From contig CM067555.1 of the NCBI GenBank assembly GCA_034509755.1, forward strand, positions 1,186,142 through 1,250,141: a stretch of 64,000 nucleotides of DNA, given 5' to 3'. Below the pieces are notes generated by a model that was not told the origin of the DNA, did no database searches, and worked only from the letters and a program-made list of their open reading frames with translations. Shown piece after piece: positions 1 to 10,156 of the stretch. Every line of letters starts with the position of its first letter. The first letter of the stretch is position 1. Both the position numbers and the translations under genes were made by a program. The DNA comes from Anisodus tanguticus (lineage: Eukaryota > Streptophyta > Magnoliopsida > Solanales > Solanaceae).

Positions 1-165
1 TTGTGATGATGTTAGTGATGTAGTGGTTGTTGTTGTTGTTGTAGAAGGTGGTGGTTGAGGTTGATATGGTGGTGGGAGTTGTTGTTCAGGTGGCTGTGGA
101 GTGGAGGTTGATGGTGTTGGTGGCGGTGGTTGACTCTGCTCCATTGGAATGGGTAGTTTCTTCAT
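1..165 (-). CDS. 5' part of an unidentified Pro/Gln/Thr-rich protein (runs off left edge)
   Basis: On the minus strand an ATG at 165-163 opens a frame of 55 codons that stays open to the window edge. It begins MKKLPIPMEQSQPPPP and becomes rich in Pro, Gln, Ser and Thr, ending in an eight-Thr run encoded by ACA/ACC/ACT codons. In-frame stops (TAA directly before the ATG, plus TAG and another TAA within 15 bases) make this ATG the natural first start; a second Met is at residue 8. The composition resembles the disordered N-terminus of plant transcription factors or co-factors, but no domain is visible and I do not recognise the gene. It could also be a chance open frame in low-complexity DNA. 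A Stowaway MITE begins 82 bp upstream of the ATG. Confidence 0.4.
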   Translation of the reverse strand, partial: MKKLPIPMEQSQPPPPTPSTSTPQPPEQQLPPPYQPQPPPSTTTTTTTTSLTSSQ

Positions 166-246
166 TTACTATGATGATTAATAGAGAGGTTTTGGGAGGT
201 TTATGGATGAGATATATTGTCGTCATTAAGTTTTGCTTTATTTATA

Positions 247-481
247 CTTCCTCCGGATTAAAGAGCCACTTAAATTTTATTTTTTTAAATTAAAAAGAGT
301 GTATTTATCAAACTAAAAAAGAATTAACTTTACTTTTCTAGATTTGTGTGTTAGGTGACAAAATTTTAATATCTATTTAATTAGGAGTATTTAATCAAAT
401 TAACTATTTTTATCTAAAAGTTAGTATTTTTAAGGGGTGTTAAAATAGCTAAATTGACTCTCATTTTTTATTCGGAGGGAG
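247..481. mobile_element. Stowaway-type MITE
   Basis: The ends are CTTCCTCCGGATTAAA at 247 and, inverted, CTCCCTCCGAATAAA at 481. They are flanked by TA on both sides (245-246 and 482-483), the target duplication used by Tc1/mariner-derived Stowaway MITEs. The 235-bp interior is AT-rich and has no coding capacity. The target duplication of the adjacent hAT element overlaps the right end, so the hAT inserted later. Confidence 0.75.
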
Positions 482-1067
482 TAGTACTAGGGGTGAGCAC
501 GGGTACAGGGTACCCAGATACCCGATCGGAAGTGATACTATCGGGTAGGTTCAGGGTAGATATATTATAATAACGGGTAGGTTCCTGGTATTAAAATTAG
601 GAACCGATCAATATCGGGTCCGGTTCCGATTCCGGTAAATATAAACCGGGTACCCGGATCCGGAATCGATACCCGGACCCTATGAACCTACTCCCATTTA
701 AATTATTTAGTTTTGGGCTTTGGGGCGTTTAAATTTTTGGCCCAGTCCGGTTAAAAGGAATTATACGGAATTAATTCGCATTTCAGTTTCACTACTTCAC
801 TTCGCCCTAATTTCCAAAATCTTCACTTCACAGCTCACACTCACAGTTCACTTCCACTTCGCACTTCGCCGCAGCTCGCTCACAGGTTCACTTCGCAGTT
901 CGCAGTCGCACTACTACGCAGCTCGCCATCGCCATCGCCATCGCCAGTCGTCAGTCGCCATTACGTAGCTCACGCCTCGCCATCGCCATCACCAGTCTCC
1001 TCTCTCACTCCAGAAGCTTGACAAAGGTTGTTGTATTGTGCTCGAATTCCTCTCGGTTTTGTTAAAG

Positions 1068-1378
1068 GTAATGAATAACCCTTAAAGTTGTTGCATAGTG
1101 AAGAACATTAGATTTTTGCATTTCTTGGGTTGATTTCTGTATTGGGTTGATTTCTGTATTATAATGTTACTGTTTTTTATTTCTGTATTATAAATTTATA
1201 ATGTTACCGTTTTTTATTTTTTATTGTTTGTTGTTAGTATTTGGGTTGATTTCTGTTAGAAAAGCTAGTATTTGGGTTGATATTTCCCTTTTATTGTTTG
1301 TTGTTAACTTGTTATGCTCAATTTATTGGAGTTTCGTTTTGTTTGTTTTGTTTTATTTTGATACTTTTTTTTTGGTAG
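1068..1378 (+). other. Probable 5'-UTR intron of the hAT-1 transposase
   Basis: A donor AAAG|GTAATG at 1068 and a T-rich acceptor GGTAG ending at 1378 bracket an AT-rich stretch. The transposase ATG follows directly at 1379. The preceding 780-1067 is CT-rich with CGCCAT repeats and looks like an untranslated leader. Inferred from splice signals only. Confidence 0.5.
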
Positions 1379-3529
1379 ATGACCGAGGCTAGCACGGCAT
1401 CCACAACTCGTGCACCATCGAAAAAGAAGGCAACAAAATCGAGGTTTGGGAGCATTTTGGTAAAGCAATAGATGAGAAAACTGGTAATGTTGTTTCTATT
1501 TGTAACTATTGCAATGAAGGCTTAGCTTATAGTGTTAGCAATGGTACCTCATCCATGTGGAAACAATTGAGAAGTTGCAAAAAGTATCCTCACAATATTG
1601 ACAAGAAGCAAAAATTGCTTGGTGGTCATTTTAAAGGTAGTATAAATGGGGATAATGAGCATATGCTTAGCACTTGGAAATATGATAAAGAGTTTTGTAG
1701 GCACATGTTGGCTAGGATGATTATTATTGATGAGCAACCATTTAGAACGGTTGAACGTGAAGGTTTTAGGGGTTTTGTGTGGGCATTACAACCTTTATTT
1801 AAGCATATTTCAAGATTCACAATTGCTAGGGATTGCATAAAACTTTATGTTTGTGAAAACTCATGCTTAAAAGATAAGTTGTCATCTCTTAAATCTAGGA
1901 TTGCTCTCACCACTGACATTTGGACTTCCATTCAAAATTTGAGTTACTTATGTCTTACCGCTCACTTTATTGATGAAAATTGGAATTTGCATAAGCGATT
2001 GCTAAACTTTGTTGTTATGCCTAGCCATAAAGGTATGGATATTGGTAAGATGGTAGAAAAATGTATAATTGAGTGGGGAATTAGAGATCGTATATCAACA
2101 ATTACAGTTGATAATGCGAGCTCTAATGATGTGGCAATTGCTTATTTGAAGGACAAGTTAAGAAATACCCTTGTTTTGGGGGTGAGTTTTTTCATATGAG
2201 ATGTGCAGCTCATATATTGAATTTGATTGTGAAAGATGGGTTGAGTGAGGTTCGTGAATCAATTAGTCGAATTCGAGTTGCGATTAAGTATGTTAGGAGT
2301 TCCCAAGTAGAGCACAACAATTCCAAAGTTGTATAACTGAAGAGGGCATAACTTATAAGGGCTCTGTTTGTCTTGATATTAGTACGAGGTGGAATTCTAC
2401 ATATCTTATGTTAGAAAGTGCTAGTAAGTTCAAATAAACATTTGTAAGACTTGAAGATGATGATATGGCTTTTGTGACTGAGCTTGATTGTGGTGTCCCG
2501 AAAGATGAGGATTGGGAAAATGCATCCTTATTGTCTTTATTTCTGAGAAATTTCTATGAGGCTACTATTAGGATGTCAGGAAGTCTCTATGTGACAACTA
2601 ACCATTATTTTCATGAAGTTATTAGCATGTTTTCAACATTAACTGAATGTGAAAGCCAAAATAATAATGAAAACCTTAAGGCAATGGCTACAAAAATGAG
2701 AGCCAAATTTGACAAGTATTATGGGAGTATTGAGAAAACAAACATGATGGTGTTGATAGCCGTAGTACTAGATCCTCGATATAAGTTGAGATTTCGAATT
2801 GGAGTTGTAGAAGGATTGGTGTTGATGATGCTAAAATAGAATTGATCGTTAGTAAGGTAATGAATGTATTGGAACGTCTTTTTGCATTCTATGACAAAAA
2901 TCATTCTTCTATGCTTGATTCTAGTGTATTGGATGAGTCTCAAGGCTCTATTGACAGTGTTGGTGGAGAAATTTTTGGTTTTGTTGATCCAGCTTCACTT
3001 GTCAAAGATTGGTACAGGATGACCAAGATGAACTTAGTGGGGATTTAAGATCTGAATTGGAAAGGTACCTTAGTAGTCCTCGTGAGCCCAAAAATGAAAC
3101 ATTTGATTTATTGATGTGGTGGAATGCTGCTAAGTCGACTTACAAGGTTCTCAGTTTGATGGTTAGAGACATCTTAGCCATCCCCGTATCCACGGTAGCC
3201 TCGGAATCGGCTTTTAGCACATCTGGTCGAGTGCTTGATCAATTTCGCAGCTCTCTAACTCCTAAATTTGTGGAAGCTTTGATTTGTTGCCAAGATTGGT
3301 TGCGATCATCTTCAAAATCAACTAGTGTTGAGCAATATATGGAAGATGCAGAAAAATATGAGGAAGGTAAGTCACTACTCACTAGGTCTTTCTTTATTTT
3401 TGTTTTATGAATTTGGGTTATTTAGAATTTTTATTTTTGTGTATTATCTTTTGTCTCGGAATCTCACAATAGTTTTATTTTATTTTTGTAGAGCTTACTT
3501 GTGTCACGGAAGACATAATAGTGGATTAG
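1379..3529 (+). pseudogene. hAT transposase (BED zinc finger / RICESLEEPER-like), broken
   Basis: The ATG at 1379 starts a basic leader (MTEASTASTTRAPSKKK). A one-base loss near 1440 then shifts to the frame that reads as a BED zinc finger (EVWEHFGK, then a CNYC knuckle at about 1500-1512). The frame 1555-2199 holds the RNase-H-like catalytic core start (TTDIWTS at about 1909). A second shift near 2180 leads to HMRCAAHILNLIVKDG. Further shifts near 2330 and an in-frame stop near 2436 follow, with the core resuming at 2465-2839 (ending LDPRYKLRF). The hAT C-terminal dimerisation domain is at about 3080-3290 (STVASESAFSTSGRVLD). A terminal intron 3367-3491 (GTAAGT...TGTAG) joins to a last exon ending ...TEDIIVD at 3529. 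At least four lesions make it inactive. Family membership is clear; lesion positions are approximate. Confidence 0.85.
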
Positions 3530-3559
3530 TATGCAAGTGGACGTGTGACATTTAAACTC

Positions 3560-3710
3560 TTCTCAAAATGCAGATGTTAATGCACGCAAAGAAGAAGATG
3601 TCAATGCAAAGAAGAAGAATGCGGATGTCAATGCAGCGAAGAAGCAATGCAGATGTGTTGAAGTCTCACAATGCAGATGTTAAAGCCTCACAATGCAGCG
3701 AGTTAAAGCA
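3560..3710 (+). repeat. Imperfect short tandem repeats in hAT-1
   Basis: Variants of GATGTCAATGCA followed by AAGAAG recur several times between the transposase stop and the right end. They look like a degenerate tandem array with no coding function I can assign. Confidence 0.5.
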
Positions 3711-3890
3711 CCTAGACTAACAGTTTCTCGAATTAATAAATCGGTGATCGATATTTCGTTAAATGTCACCTTTGGATTATGCGGTGTAATTTTGCAATGT
3801 TTTCTTCATTTAGTCATTGTGAATTGTGATTGTGTTGTAGTCATTTAAAAGGTCGGGTTGCGATATATCTCTGTATATCTAGTCTCCTCG

Positions 3891-4088
3891 CTATTTTGGG
3901 TATAATTTGTCTATCCATTTCCTACATACACTTTCTCGTTGTATCCGCTCACAAATCGGTGTAAGTATAGTAACTTTCTTATGCCACACAGCTTCATTTC
4001 TAGCCCTCCATATGTGATATATCAGTGCTGCTAATACTGTTGTAATGAAGTGTATACAATTTCTTGCTTTTCTCTCGCTTTGCTTCAT
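3891..4088 (-). pseudogene. LINE reverse-transcriptase C-terminal (zf-RVT-like) fragment inside hAT-1
   Basis: The minus-strand frame contains LAALIYHIWRARNEAVWH followed by a basic tail. This is the pattern found after the zinc-binding (zf-RVT) segment at the C-terminus of plant L1-type LINE polyproteins and related nuclear RT-like genes. Only about 65 codons remain, and it lies antisense to the hAT transposase but inside the hAT ends. It is either a captured fragment or the remnant of a LINE insertion. Confidence 0.6.
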
Positions 4089-4383
4089 TCCATATTATGC
4101 AATATTTCACACATATTTTGCCACTTCGCTTCATTCCATATTATGCAATCCCTATGCAAAGTAGTATACTATTTATGACAAATGTTTTACAGTGTACCGG
4201 GAACCTACCCGGAACCGCAGTGGTCCGGGTAGGTTCCGGGTAATGATTGCTATGGGTAGGTTTCGGGTAACAGATTTAGGAACCGATCGTTTACTGGGTA
4301 GGGTCCGGGTAGTTTAAAAAAGTTAGGGTACCCGGACCCGCTCACCCCTAAGTAGTACTGTTTATCGAGTATTTCCTTATAAT

Positions 4384-4610
4384 GTACTCTCTCTGTCTCA
4401 TTTAATGTGTCATTATTTGAGTTGGCATAAAATTTAAAATGTAAATGTTAATTTTTTAAATGTGTAGTCTAAATTAAATCTTATATAATTGTGTAGCTAT
4501 AAATCACTTCATTAAGGTAAAAAGGAAATTTTAAAGTTAAATTGTTTACATTCTTTTTTACATTGACTAAAAAGAAAATAGTGTCACATAAATTACGAGA
4601 TAACAGTTTT
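4384..4610. repeat. Decayed Stowaway-like MITE
   Basis: CTCTCTCTGTCTCATTTAATG at 4384 is roughly mirrored by the stretch near 4575-4610 (GTGTCACATAAATTACGAGA). Terminal identity is weak and the right end is uncertain. Confidence 0.35.
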
Positions 4611-5339
4611 TGAGCCAACTTGCTTGCTATTCCATTAATTTACGAAGTATGCTACTTTCTACCTCAATTAATTTAATGTGGTATTTACTACTTCCAACAA
4701 TAATGAAAATAATTTATTCTGTGTAATCCACAAATGAAATTTAGGAAAGTAAAATATATGTAGACCTTATTCCTATTTTTACGTGGTATTTATTACTTCC
4801 GACCAACTCAATTCACATGTAAATATTAGAAGAAATTGTCATAATTAGTCTATTATCTTTCACCAATATAAGTATTTATGTTATGATTTTTTGGAGATAA
4901 GTGCAAACAACAAGTTAGAAAATATGAATGAAAATGATCTCATATAAATTTTATTAATCGTAAACCTTTATATAGACACATAATTAAAAATAATAGATTT
5001 CTCGTACAACTAAAATATTAAGTTGTTTGGCCATTACTATTCTTTTCTGAATCGGAAAAAACTTGTTTGGCCATCTCCATTGGGAAAAGACCAATTACAG
5101 CTGAGAGATAGGTGGGTTGGGTGGGTTAATTAGAGAGGGTTAGGGTTTAATTAACTATAGGTGGCATTTTTTAAGAAAAGAGGGACATCAAAAATTATTT
5201 TTAAAATTATAAAATTGGATTAGTTAAGGGTATATTTGAGCCCTTTAGCTAACCGTAGGGCATAAATCAGTAAAAAATTTAATGGGGGATAAATCTACTC
5301 CATATCATAAAGTTCAGGGGTATTTTTGCCCCTTACGCT
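4611..5339. other. AT-rich intergenic DNA, no gene seen
   Basis: No convincing coding frame. Short motifs resembling dispersed nightshade repeats occur (for example the 5200-5335 stretch about 'gggcataaatcag' and 'ggggtatttttgcccc'), but ends could not be defined. Confidence 0.4.
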
Positions 5340-5443
5340 ACTAAAATTAAAAACTGAATATTTTACTAAATCAACTATTGAATTCCTTCTATAACTAAAC
5401 AATTAATTAGTCTAGAAAATTGTAACAGGTGCAAAATCAACAA
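5340..5443. repeat. Left copy of a ~105-bp direct repeat flanking a Copia gag remnant
   Basis: This matches 6352-6464 with only scattered differences (shared blocks ACTAAATCAACTATTG and CTATAACTAAACAATTAATT). The same orientation on both sides of a gag fragment suggests LTRs of a small element, although no TG...CA ends or primer site were identified. Confidence 0.6.
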
Positions 5444-5741
5444 TCCTCCTTGCTTGTGTTGTTGCGGTCTAAAAAGGTAGGTTCTCCTCAGTTTCTTCTT
5501 CTACTAGTAGTGCTTGTGAACTGTTTTGAGTTTTTTTTAACTTGCACACTTTTGTAACAAGACATGTTTGTTTGTAATTTGCACATATTGCGGTAGATCT
5601 CCACCAACAATTTTTTTCTAAGTGTGTTTATTTTTTGCAGTATTTGTATGGAGGATAATCGACTTTTCCTTTTTGGTGTTTTGCATAAAAAATACCTTCA
5701 ACGACTTTATCTTGTCTAAAAGCTCTTTTTTGCTCTTGTGC

Positions 5742-6300
5742 TTAAAGAGCACTTATTAATTCTGCAAGAGAGATAGTAGAGAGGTCCTTAGACTCTTCTA
5801 AAGCGGAGATTTTGGACTCAAATCTCTCTGGAATAGTCACAAGAATTTTTTCAACTATTCTGTTATCTTTAAAATCCTCGCCAAGTAACCTGATTGTGTT
5901 GACGATAAAAGAGATTATGTCAGAATAGTTAGTGATGGTTTTACCCTCTTGCATTCTAAGAGATTCAAAATTTCTTTTCAAATTCAAGATCTGATTTATG
6001 TGCCTCATTCACTTCTTTGATACTCTTTTCGAGTTTTTTCAAGCTTCTTTTGTTGTCTTACATGCCATGATTTTAAAGAAGATAGAATGTGCAATTGAAT
6101 TTTGAATTACAATTTTGACTTGTATTTTTTTTGTTTTCTCTTCTTAGTGAGTTTTGATTTAGGCGGGAGTACGATTTTCAGGGAGTGCTTGTATGAGTTT
6201 TTCTTCCGTTACAACATCCCACAGATCATATGTTTCAAGATAAGATTTCATCTTCACTACTAAAATTTGACAATTTTCACCAAAAAAGATTTGTGGAGCA
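5742..6300 (-). pseudogene. Copia-type gag (UBN2/DUF4219-like) remnant
   Basis: The minus-strand frame 6008-5742 reads as the middle of a Ty1/copia capsid: an RNFESLRMQEGKTI block, then IRLLGEDF, then RIVEKILVTIPERFESKIS and LEESKDLSTISLAELISAL, in family order. Upstream codons (to about 6300, with two stops) give an ETYDLWDVV block and then HSIFFKIMACKTTKEAW, which precede it in the same family. Protease, integrase, RT and RNase H are absent. The lineage differs from the larger Copia elements in this window, whose gag reads LEMENVQYATWAELFKIH. Confidence 0.75.
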
Positions 6301-6351
6301 GTCAATGAGAGACTATTACACTCCTCCTATAGCTAAAAATATTAGACTCTT

Positions 6352-6464
6352 ACTAAAATTAAAAAAAAATGAATATTCTACTAAATCAACTATTGGACTC
6401 CTCCTATAACTAAACAATTAATTATTCTAGAAAACTACAACAGTAACAGATGTAAAATCCAACA
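6352..6464. repeat. Right copy of the ~105-bp direct repeat
   Basis: Near-identical to 5340-5443. A shorter, partly related stretch (CTCCTCCTATAGCTAAAAAT) occurs just before it at about 6321-6340. Confidence 0.6.
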
Positions 6465-7019
6465 ATTTCAACTACTCATTAATATTGCTCTCATCATATC
6501 AACCATTTCATCGGTTACTTCATTAAACACCTTTTATCTTTTACTAATATAAATATCACATAATGATGTGAAAGTACCATTAATTATTTCATTGGATATT
6601 TATTACTAATTTTTACCGATACAAGTATCGAATAACTCAAACCTTCAAAACTTAGATAATCGGAAGAAAATTATCAATAATTTTTTTATATGTACTGAAT
6701 GTTTGAATTATGCTTGAGATATCACATCTACCTCGTTGACAACTAAACCATATTCGTATTTTATTTATTTTACATTTTGTGAGAGTGTCAAAGAAAATAG
6801 TATGTTTGGCCTAATTGAAAAATGCTAATAAACATAAAAATTACTTTTAAATGTTAAACCTGATTATATGTCAATATTTTCAAGCTTTTTCAACAACAAC
6901 ATGCCCACTATATTTGATTTAAACTCAATTTTCATATTTGAAATTCAAGATTCACTTCTTCAAGCATGCAATAATGATAAATTGTCAATGTTTTCAACAA
7001 CACGTACTTGATGTAAATG
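6465..7019. other. AT-rich intergenic DNA, nothing recognised
   Basis: No coding frame, repeat boundary or RNA gene could be supported in this stretch. Confidence 0.4.
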
Positions 7020-7281
7020 TAAGGAATGGACTTTGGACCTAACTCAACCCCAAAAGCTAGCTCATTAGGGGAGGATTGCCCAAATCCATATAAGGAGTCC
7101 AAATTCCCATCCCACAACCGATGTGGGAGAATCAACACCCCCGCGCACGCCCATGACTGGACATCTGGAGCGTGGACAATATATGATGGGTGCTCAACAT
7201 CGGGTAAACAATGAATTGGGATGGACCTGACTCTGATACCATGAAGGAATAGATCTTGGGCCTAACTCAACCCCAAAAGCT
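7020..7281 (-). mobile_element. TRIM-like small LTR element (minus strand), 5' LTR cut by Copia A
   Basis: Read on the minus strand, 7241-7229 is TGGTATCAGAGTC, complementary to initiator tRNA-Met and therefore a primer-binding site. It directly follows a 5' LTR end (7281-7242). The same LTR end recurs at about 7065-7020, closing a 3' LTR of about 118 bp (7137-7020) that begins TGTTGATTCTCCCACATCGG. A G-rich tract just before that 3' LTR is a plausible polypurine tract. The internal region is only about 90 bp and has no coding capacity. The left part of the 5' LTR is replaced by the end of Copia A. Confidence 0.7.
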
Positions 7282-7536
7282 TAAAAAGAATAATCACTTG
7301 ATTATTTTCATTAATGAAAAGGTGTATATATATATATATATATACATGATATACAAAATCTAATTAAGGAAATTAAATCTACCTTTTCCTAATACAACTC
7401 TAATAGTTTTTCCTAATACAAGACTACTATAATAATTACACTTGTACAATAATTCTACAAATATGGTAAAGTATATACAAATTAGGACTTGTGATATACA
7501 CGATTTTTAACCGTGTATATTTCGTATTCTTTCACA
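7282..7536 (-). repeat. 3' LTR of Copia A
   Basis: On the minus strand it starts TGTGAAAGAATACG next to the Pol stop region and ends near AATAATCAAGTGATTATTC, resembling the end of the element B LTR. It contains a (TA)n tract at about 7327-7344. The outer junction abuts the TRIM, so the exact end is approximate. Confidence 0.65.
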
Positions 7537-8283
7537 CCTCGCAGTCATCGCGGGAGGTTATCGTACGGTGAGACTGTCCCTAAAATCTTCAAACAGTACT
7601 AAAGGAAGACCCTTAGTAAATATATCATCAATTTGGTACCGTGAAGGGACATGCAAGACACATACTTGTCCACGAGCTACCTTTTCGCGAACAAAGTGAA
7701 TATCCATCTCGATATGTTTAGTGCGTTGATGTTAGACCGGATTTTCTGAGAGATAGACAGTACTACATTATCACAGTAGACTGAGGTAACTTTCTGAATA
7801 GGAAAGTGAAGCTCTAATAGTACGCAGCCAACATGACTCAGACACCACATTAGCTACCACTCGATACTTGGCCTCCGCACTGGATCACGATAAAGTAGCC
7901 TGACATTTTGCCGACTAAGAGACAATGTTATCACCAAGAAACATTCAATAACCAGATGTCGAACGTCTGGTATATGGACATTCACCCCAATCAGCATATG
8001 TATAAGACACAAAAGTAGAGACGGAGGATGGATATAAATGCAAATCATAGTCAAGTGTGTCATGTATGTACCGTATAATGCGTTTGAGCGCATGCATGTG
8101 CTCGTCCCTTGGATTATGCATAAATAAACAGACTTATTGCACAACATAAGTAATATCGGGTCTCGTGAAAGTAAGATATTGAAGAGCCCCTACAAGACTG
8201 TAATAGTGGGTGGGATCCTCGTAAGGTATGCTAGAAGTAGCACCCAGTTTCAGTTTGATATCAAACGGAGTAGAAGATGATTT
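7537..8283 (-). pseudogene. Copia A RNase H / 3' end of pol, broken
   Basis: In minus-strand reading, several frames together give the Copia RNase H signature: HQRTKHIEMDIHFVREKVA, then VLHVPSRYQI and FTKGLP. The tail in front of the LTR matches element B. Multiple frameshifts and stops mean no intact frame. Confidence 0.8.
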
Positions 8284-8291
8284 ACAAGATG

Positions 8292-9063
8292 TAGAGATGG
8301 ATGTGGATCCTGGACCCGGTGGATCCAGATCCGTTTTATAGAATATGGATCTTCAAAACTTGGACCCGACAGATCAGGATCGGACCCGGATCCATTTGTG
8401 ATGGATCGGATCTGGATCTGGATCTTGTATTTGAGATCCGTATCCGGTCCAGATCCGACCCGTGGATCCATTTTTTATTAAATATATTCATAACCTAGAA
8501 TGTAATTTTATAAGTATTTTCTTAAAATTGCTAAGCACATCCTTGTAAGTTTAATTTATCCCCGCGTTAACTCAAAAACTAAAAAATAAAGAGGTAACTT
8601 CGATAATAAAATCAATGTTATATTAGTGAATGACTAACATCTTCATAGACAAGTAGTTAAAATTATATTCACTTCATTTGTGAAGATCCCAAGCACATGC
8701 AAGTTCTGCATTGTGAAAATACTAGTAAGCATTTTCTACAATTATTGTCATTGGCCAACATTTTCAATTAGTAGCTCACAATCAAAACGAGACAACGAAT
8801 AAAATATTTCATATGAACATTTCAAAATTGAAACACAGAAAACTGTTAGCTAAGTAAAAATCGTTTGTCAGTTCAAAAAAAAATTATTAGCAAGGTTACA
8901 TTCTTAGCAAGGCATTTTTTTTTACATGTGGATACAGATCCGATCCGATCCGTGGACCCGGTGGATCTGGATTTGGATATGATTTTTATGGACCCGATGG
9001 ATCTGGATCCAGGTATGAAAAATGGATCTGGATCTAGTAGGATCCGATCTGTCGCCATCCCTA
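8292..9063. mobile_element. Non-autonomous hAT MITE, copy 1 (in Copia A)
   Basis: It begins TAGAGATGG and ends CCATCCCTA, with the exact 8-bp duplication ACAAGATG at 8284-8291 and 9064-9071. The ends are packed with GGATCC/GGATCTGG motifs (8300-8470 and 8935-9050). The middle is AT-rich without coding capacity. Length 772 bp. It interrupts the RT-RNase H segment of Copia A, where the reading resumes across the insertion. Confidence 0.93.
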
Positions 9064-9071
9064 ACAAGATG

Positions 9072-10126
9072 ACATGTCAGCTCTTTCAATAATCTCAATC
9101 GCATACTTTATCTGTGATAAAAATAGACCACCTGCATGACGTGTGACAGTTATACCCAAAGAATAACTCAAGGGCCCCAAGTCTTTCATAGCAAATTCGG
9201 AACTGAGAAGAGACATGGTAGACTTGCGCAAATTATCAGAAGAGGCAGTCAATATAATATCATCCACATATAACAGAATATATGCCAGAGAAGTACCACG
9301 ACGATAGATGCAGAAAATGATCAGACATGCTGTGAGAAAATCCAATAGTAGACACATAGTATGTAAACCTCTTATACCAAGCCCGCGGGGCCTGCTTAAG
9401 CTCATATAAGGACTTCTTGAGCAAACACACATGATTAGGATACTTGGGATCCCTAAAACCCAAGGGTTGATGCATGTATATTGTCTCCTTGAGATCATCA
9501 TGTAAGAAAATATTTTTCACATCCAGCTGATAAAAGGGCCATGCTTTCGAGAGAGCCAGACTGAGAACAATACGAATGGTTGTCGGTTTGACCACCAGAC
9601 TAAATGTCTTTCCATAGTCCACGACAACCTGTTGAGTTTTGTCATCACATACAAGACGGGCCTTATGCCGCTCAAAACAACCGTTAGATTTTTCCTTATG
9701 AGTAAAAATCCATATAGAATGAATAACATTGACACCAGGCGGACGAGGCACCAACTCCCACGTCTTATTTTCAATAAGAGCATTATAATTCGTCATGCAT
9801 GACCATTTTCCAATTCGGGTCATGAAGGGCGGACACATGATTACGTGGTAGGGGTGATTTAGTGACATTAGAATTGAGATTAAAATATCTTTTAGGTTTA
9901 AAAATACCCAGTTAGCTCTGAGTAACGTGCCCCTGACTCGAAATAGAAGGGGACGGGATTTGGGTCGATGGCGGGTCTGGTCGGGACTGGCCAGCAAACA
10001 GTGGGCCTGCTCGCCAACAGACTGGACTCGGGAGACACGAATGTGGGCTAGCAGGTAGTGGGCCTGCTGGTCGAGAATCCAAAACATGAACTGGACTGAG
10101 ACTGGGACACAGTGTTGGGCCAGCAC
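9072..10126 (-). pseudogene. Copia A reverse transcriptase, broken
   Basis: Minus-strand frames 10126-9260 and 9501-9061 contain NKTWELVPRPPGVNVI, then RHKARLV, then FYQLDVKNIFLHDDLKETIY, then KKSLYELKQAPRAWY and the catalytic YVDDIILTAS. LTASSDNLRKS and LSQIKYAIEIIERADM follow. Several active-site neighbours have drifted (NIFLHDD for the usual NAFLHGD), and a frameshift separates the two halves near 9300. Confidence 0.85.
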
Positions 10127-10156
10127 AGACCGAGAATCAGAGACAGTTCGTAACTA

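Larger units (their letters stand above)
488..4350 (+). mobile_element. hAT DNA transposon, full length (element hAT-1)
   Basis: The terminal inverted repeat TAGGGGTGAGC at 488-498 is matched exactly by its reverse complement ending at 4350. Both ends are flanked by the identical 8-bp duplication AGTAGTAC (480-487 and 4351-4358), diagnostic of hAT transposition. Subterminal regions (about 500-690 and 4195-4340) are dense in GGTACCCGG-type motifs, the likely transposase-binding zones. The element is 3863 bp. It carries a transposase gene on the plus strand, now broken, and a LINE-like fragment on the minus strand near its right end. Confidence 0.93.

Noticed and set aside
48..293. Plus-strand frame rich in Val
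   Set aside because: It is the antisense of the Pro/Thr-rich minus-strand frame and ends in a Stowaway MITE; no domain.
720..968. Frame with His/Arg repeats from CGCCATCGCCATCGCC
   Set aside because: It lies in the hAT-1 leader before the transposase intron; low-complexity repeat, not a gene.
8250..9104. Several frames rich in Asp-Pro and Ile-Arg on both strands
   Set aside because: They are translations of GGATCC/GGATCTGG repeats of a hAT MITE; the same pattern occurs at 11434-12281.
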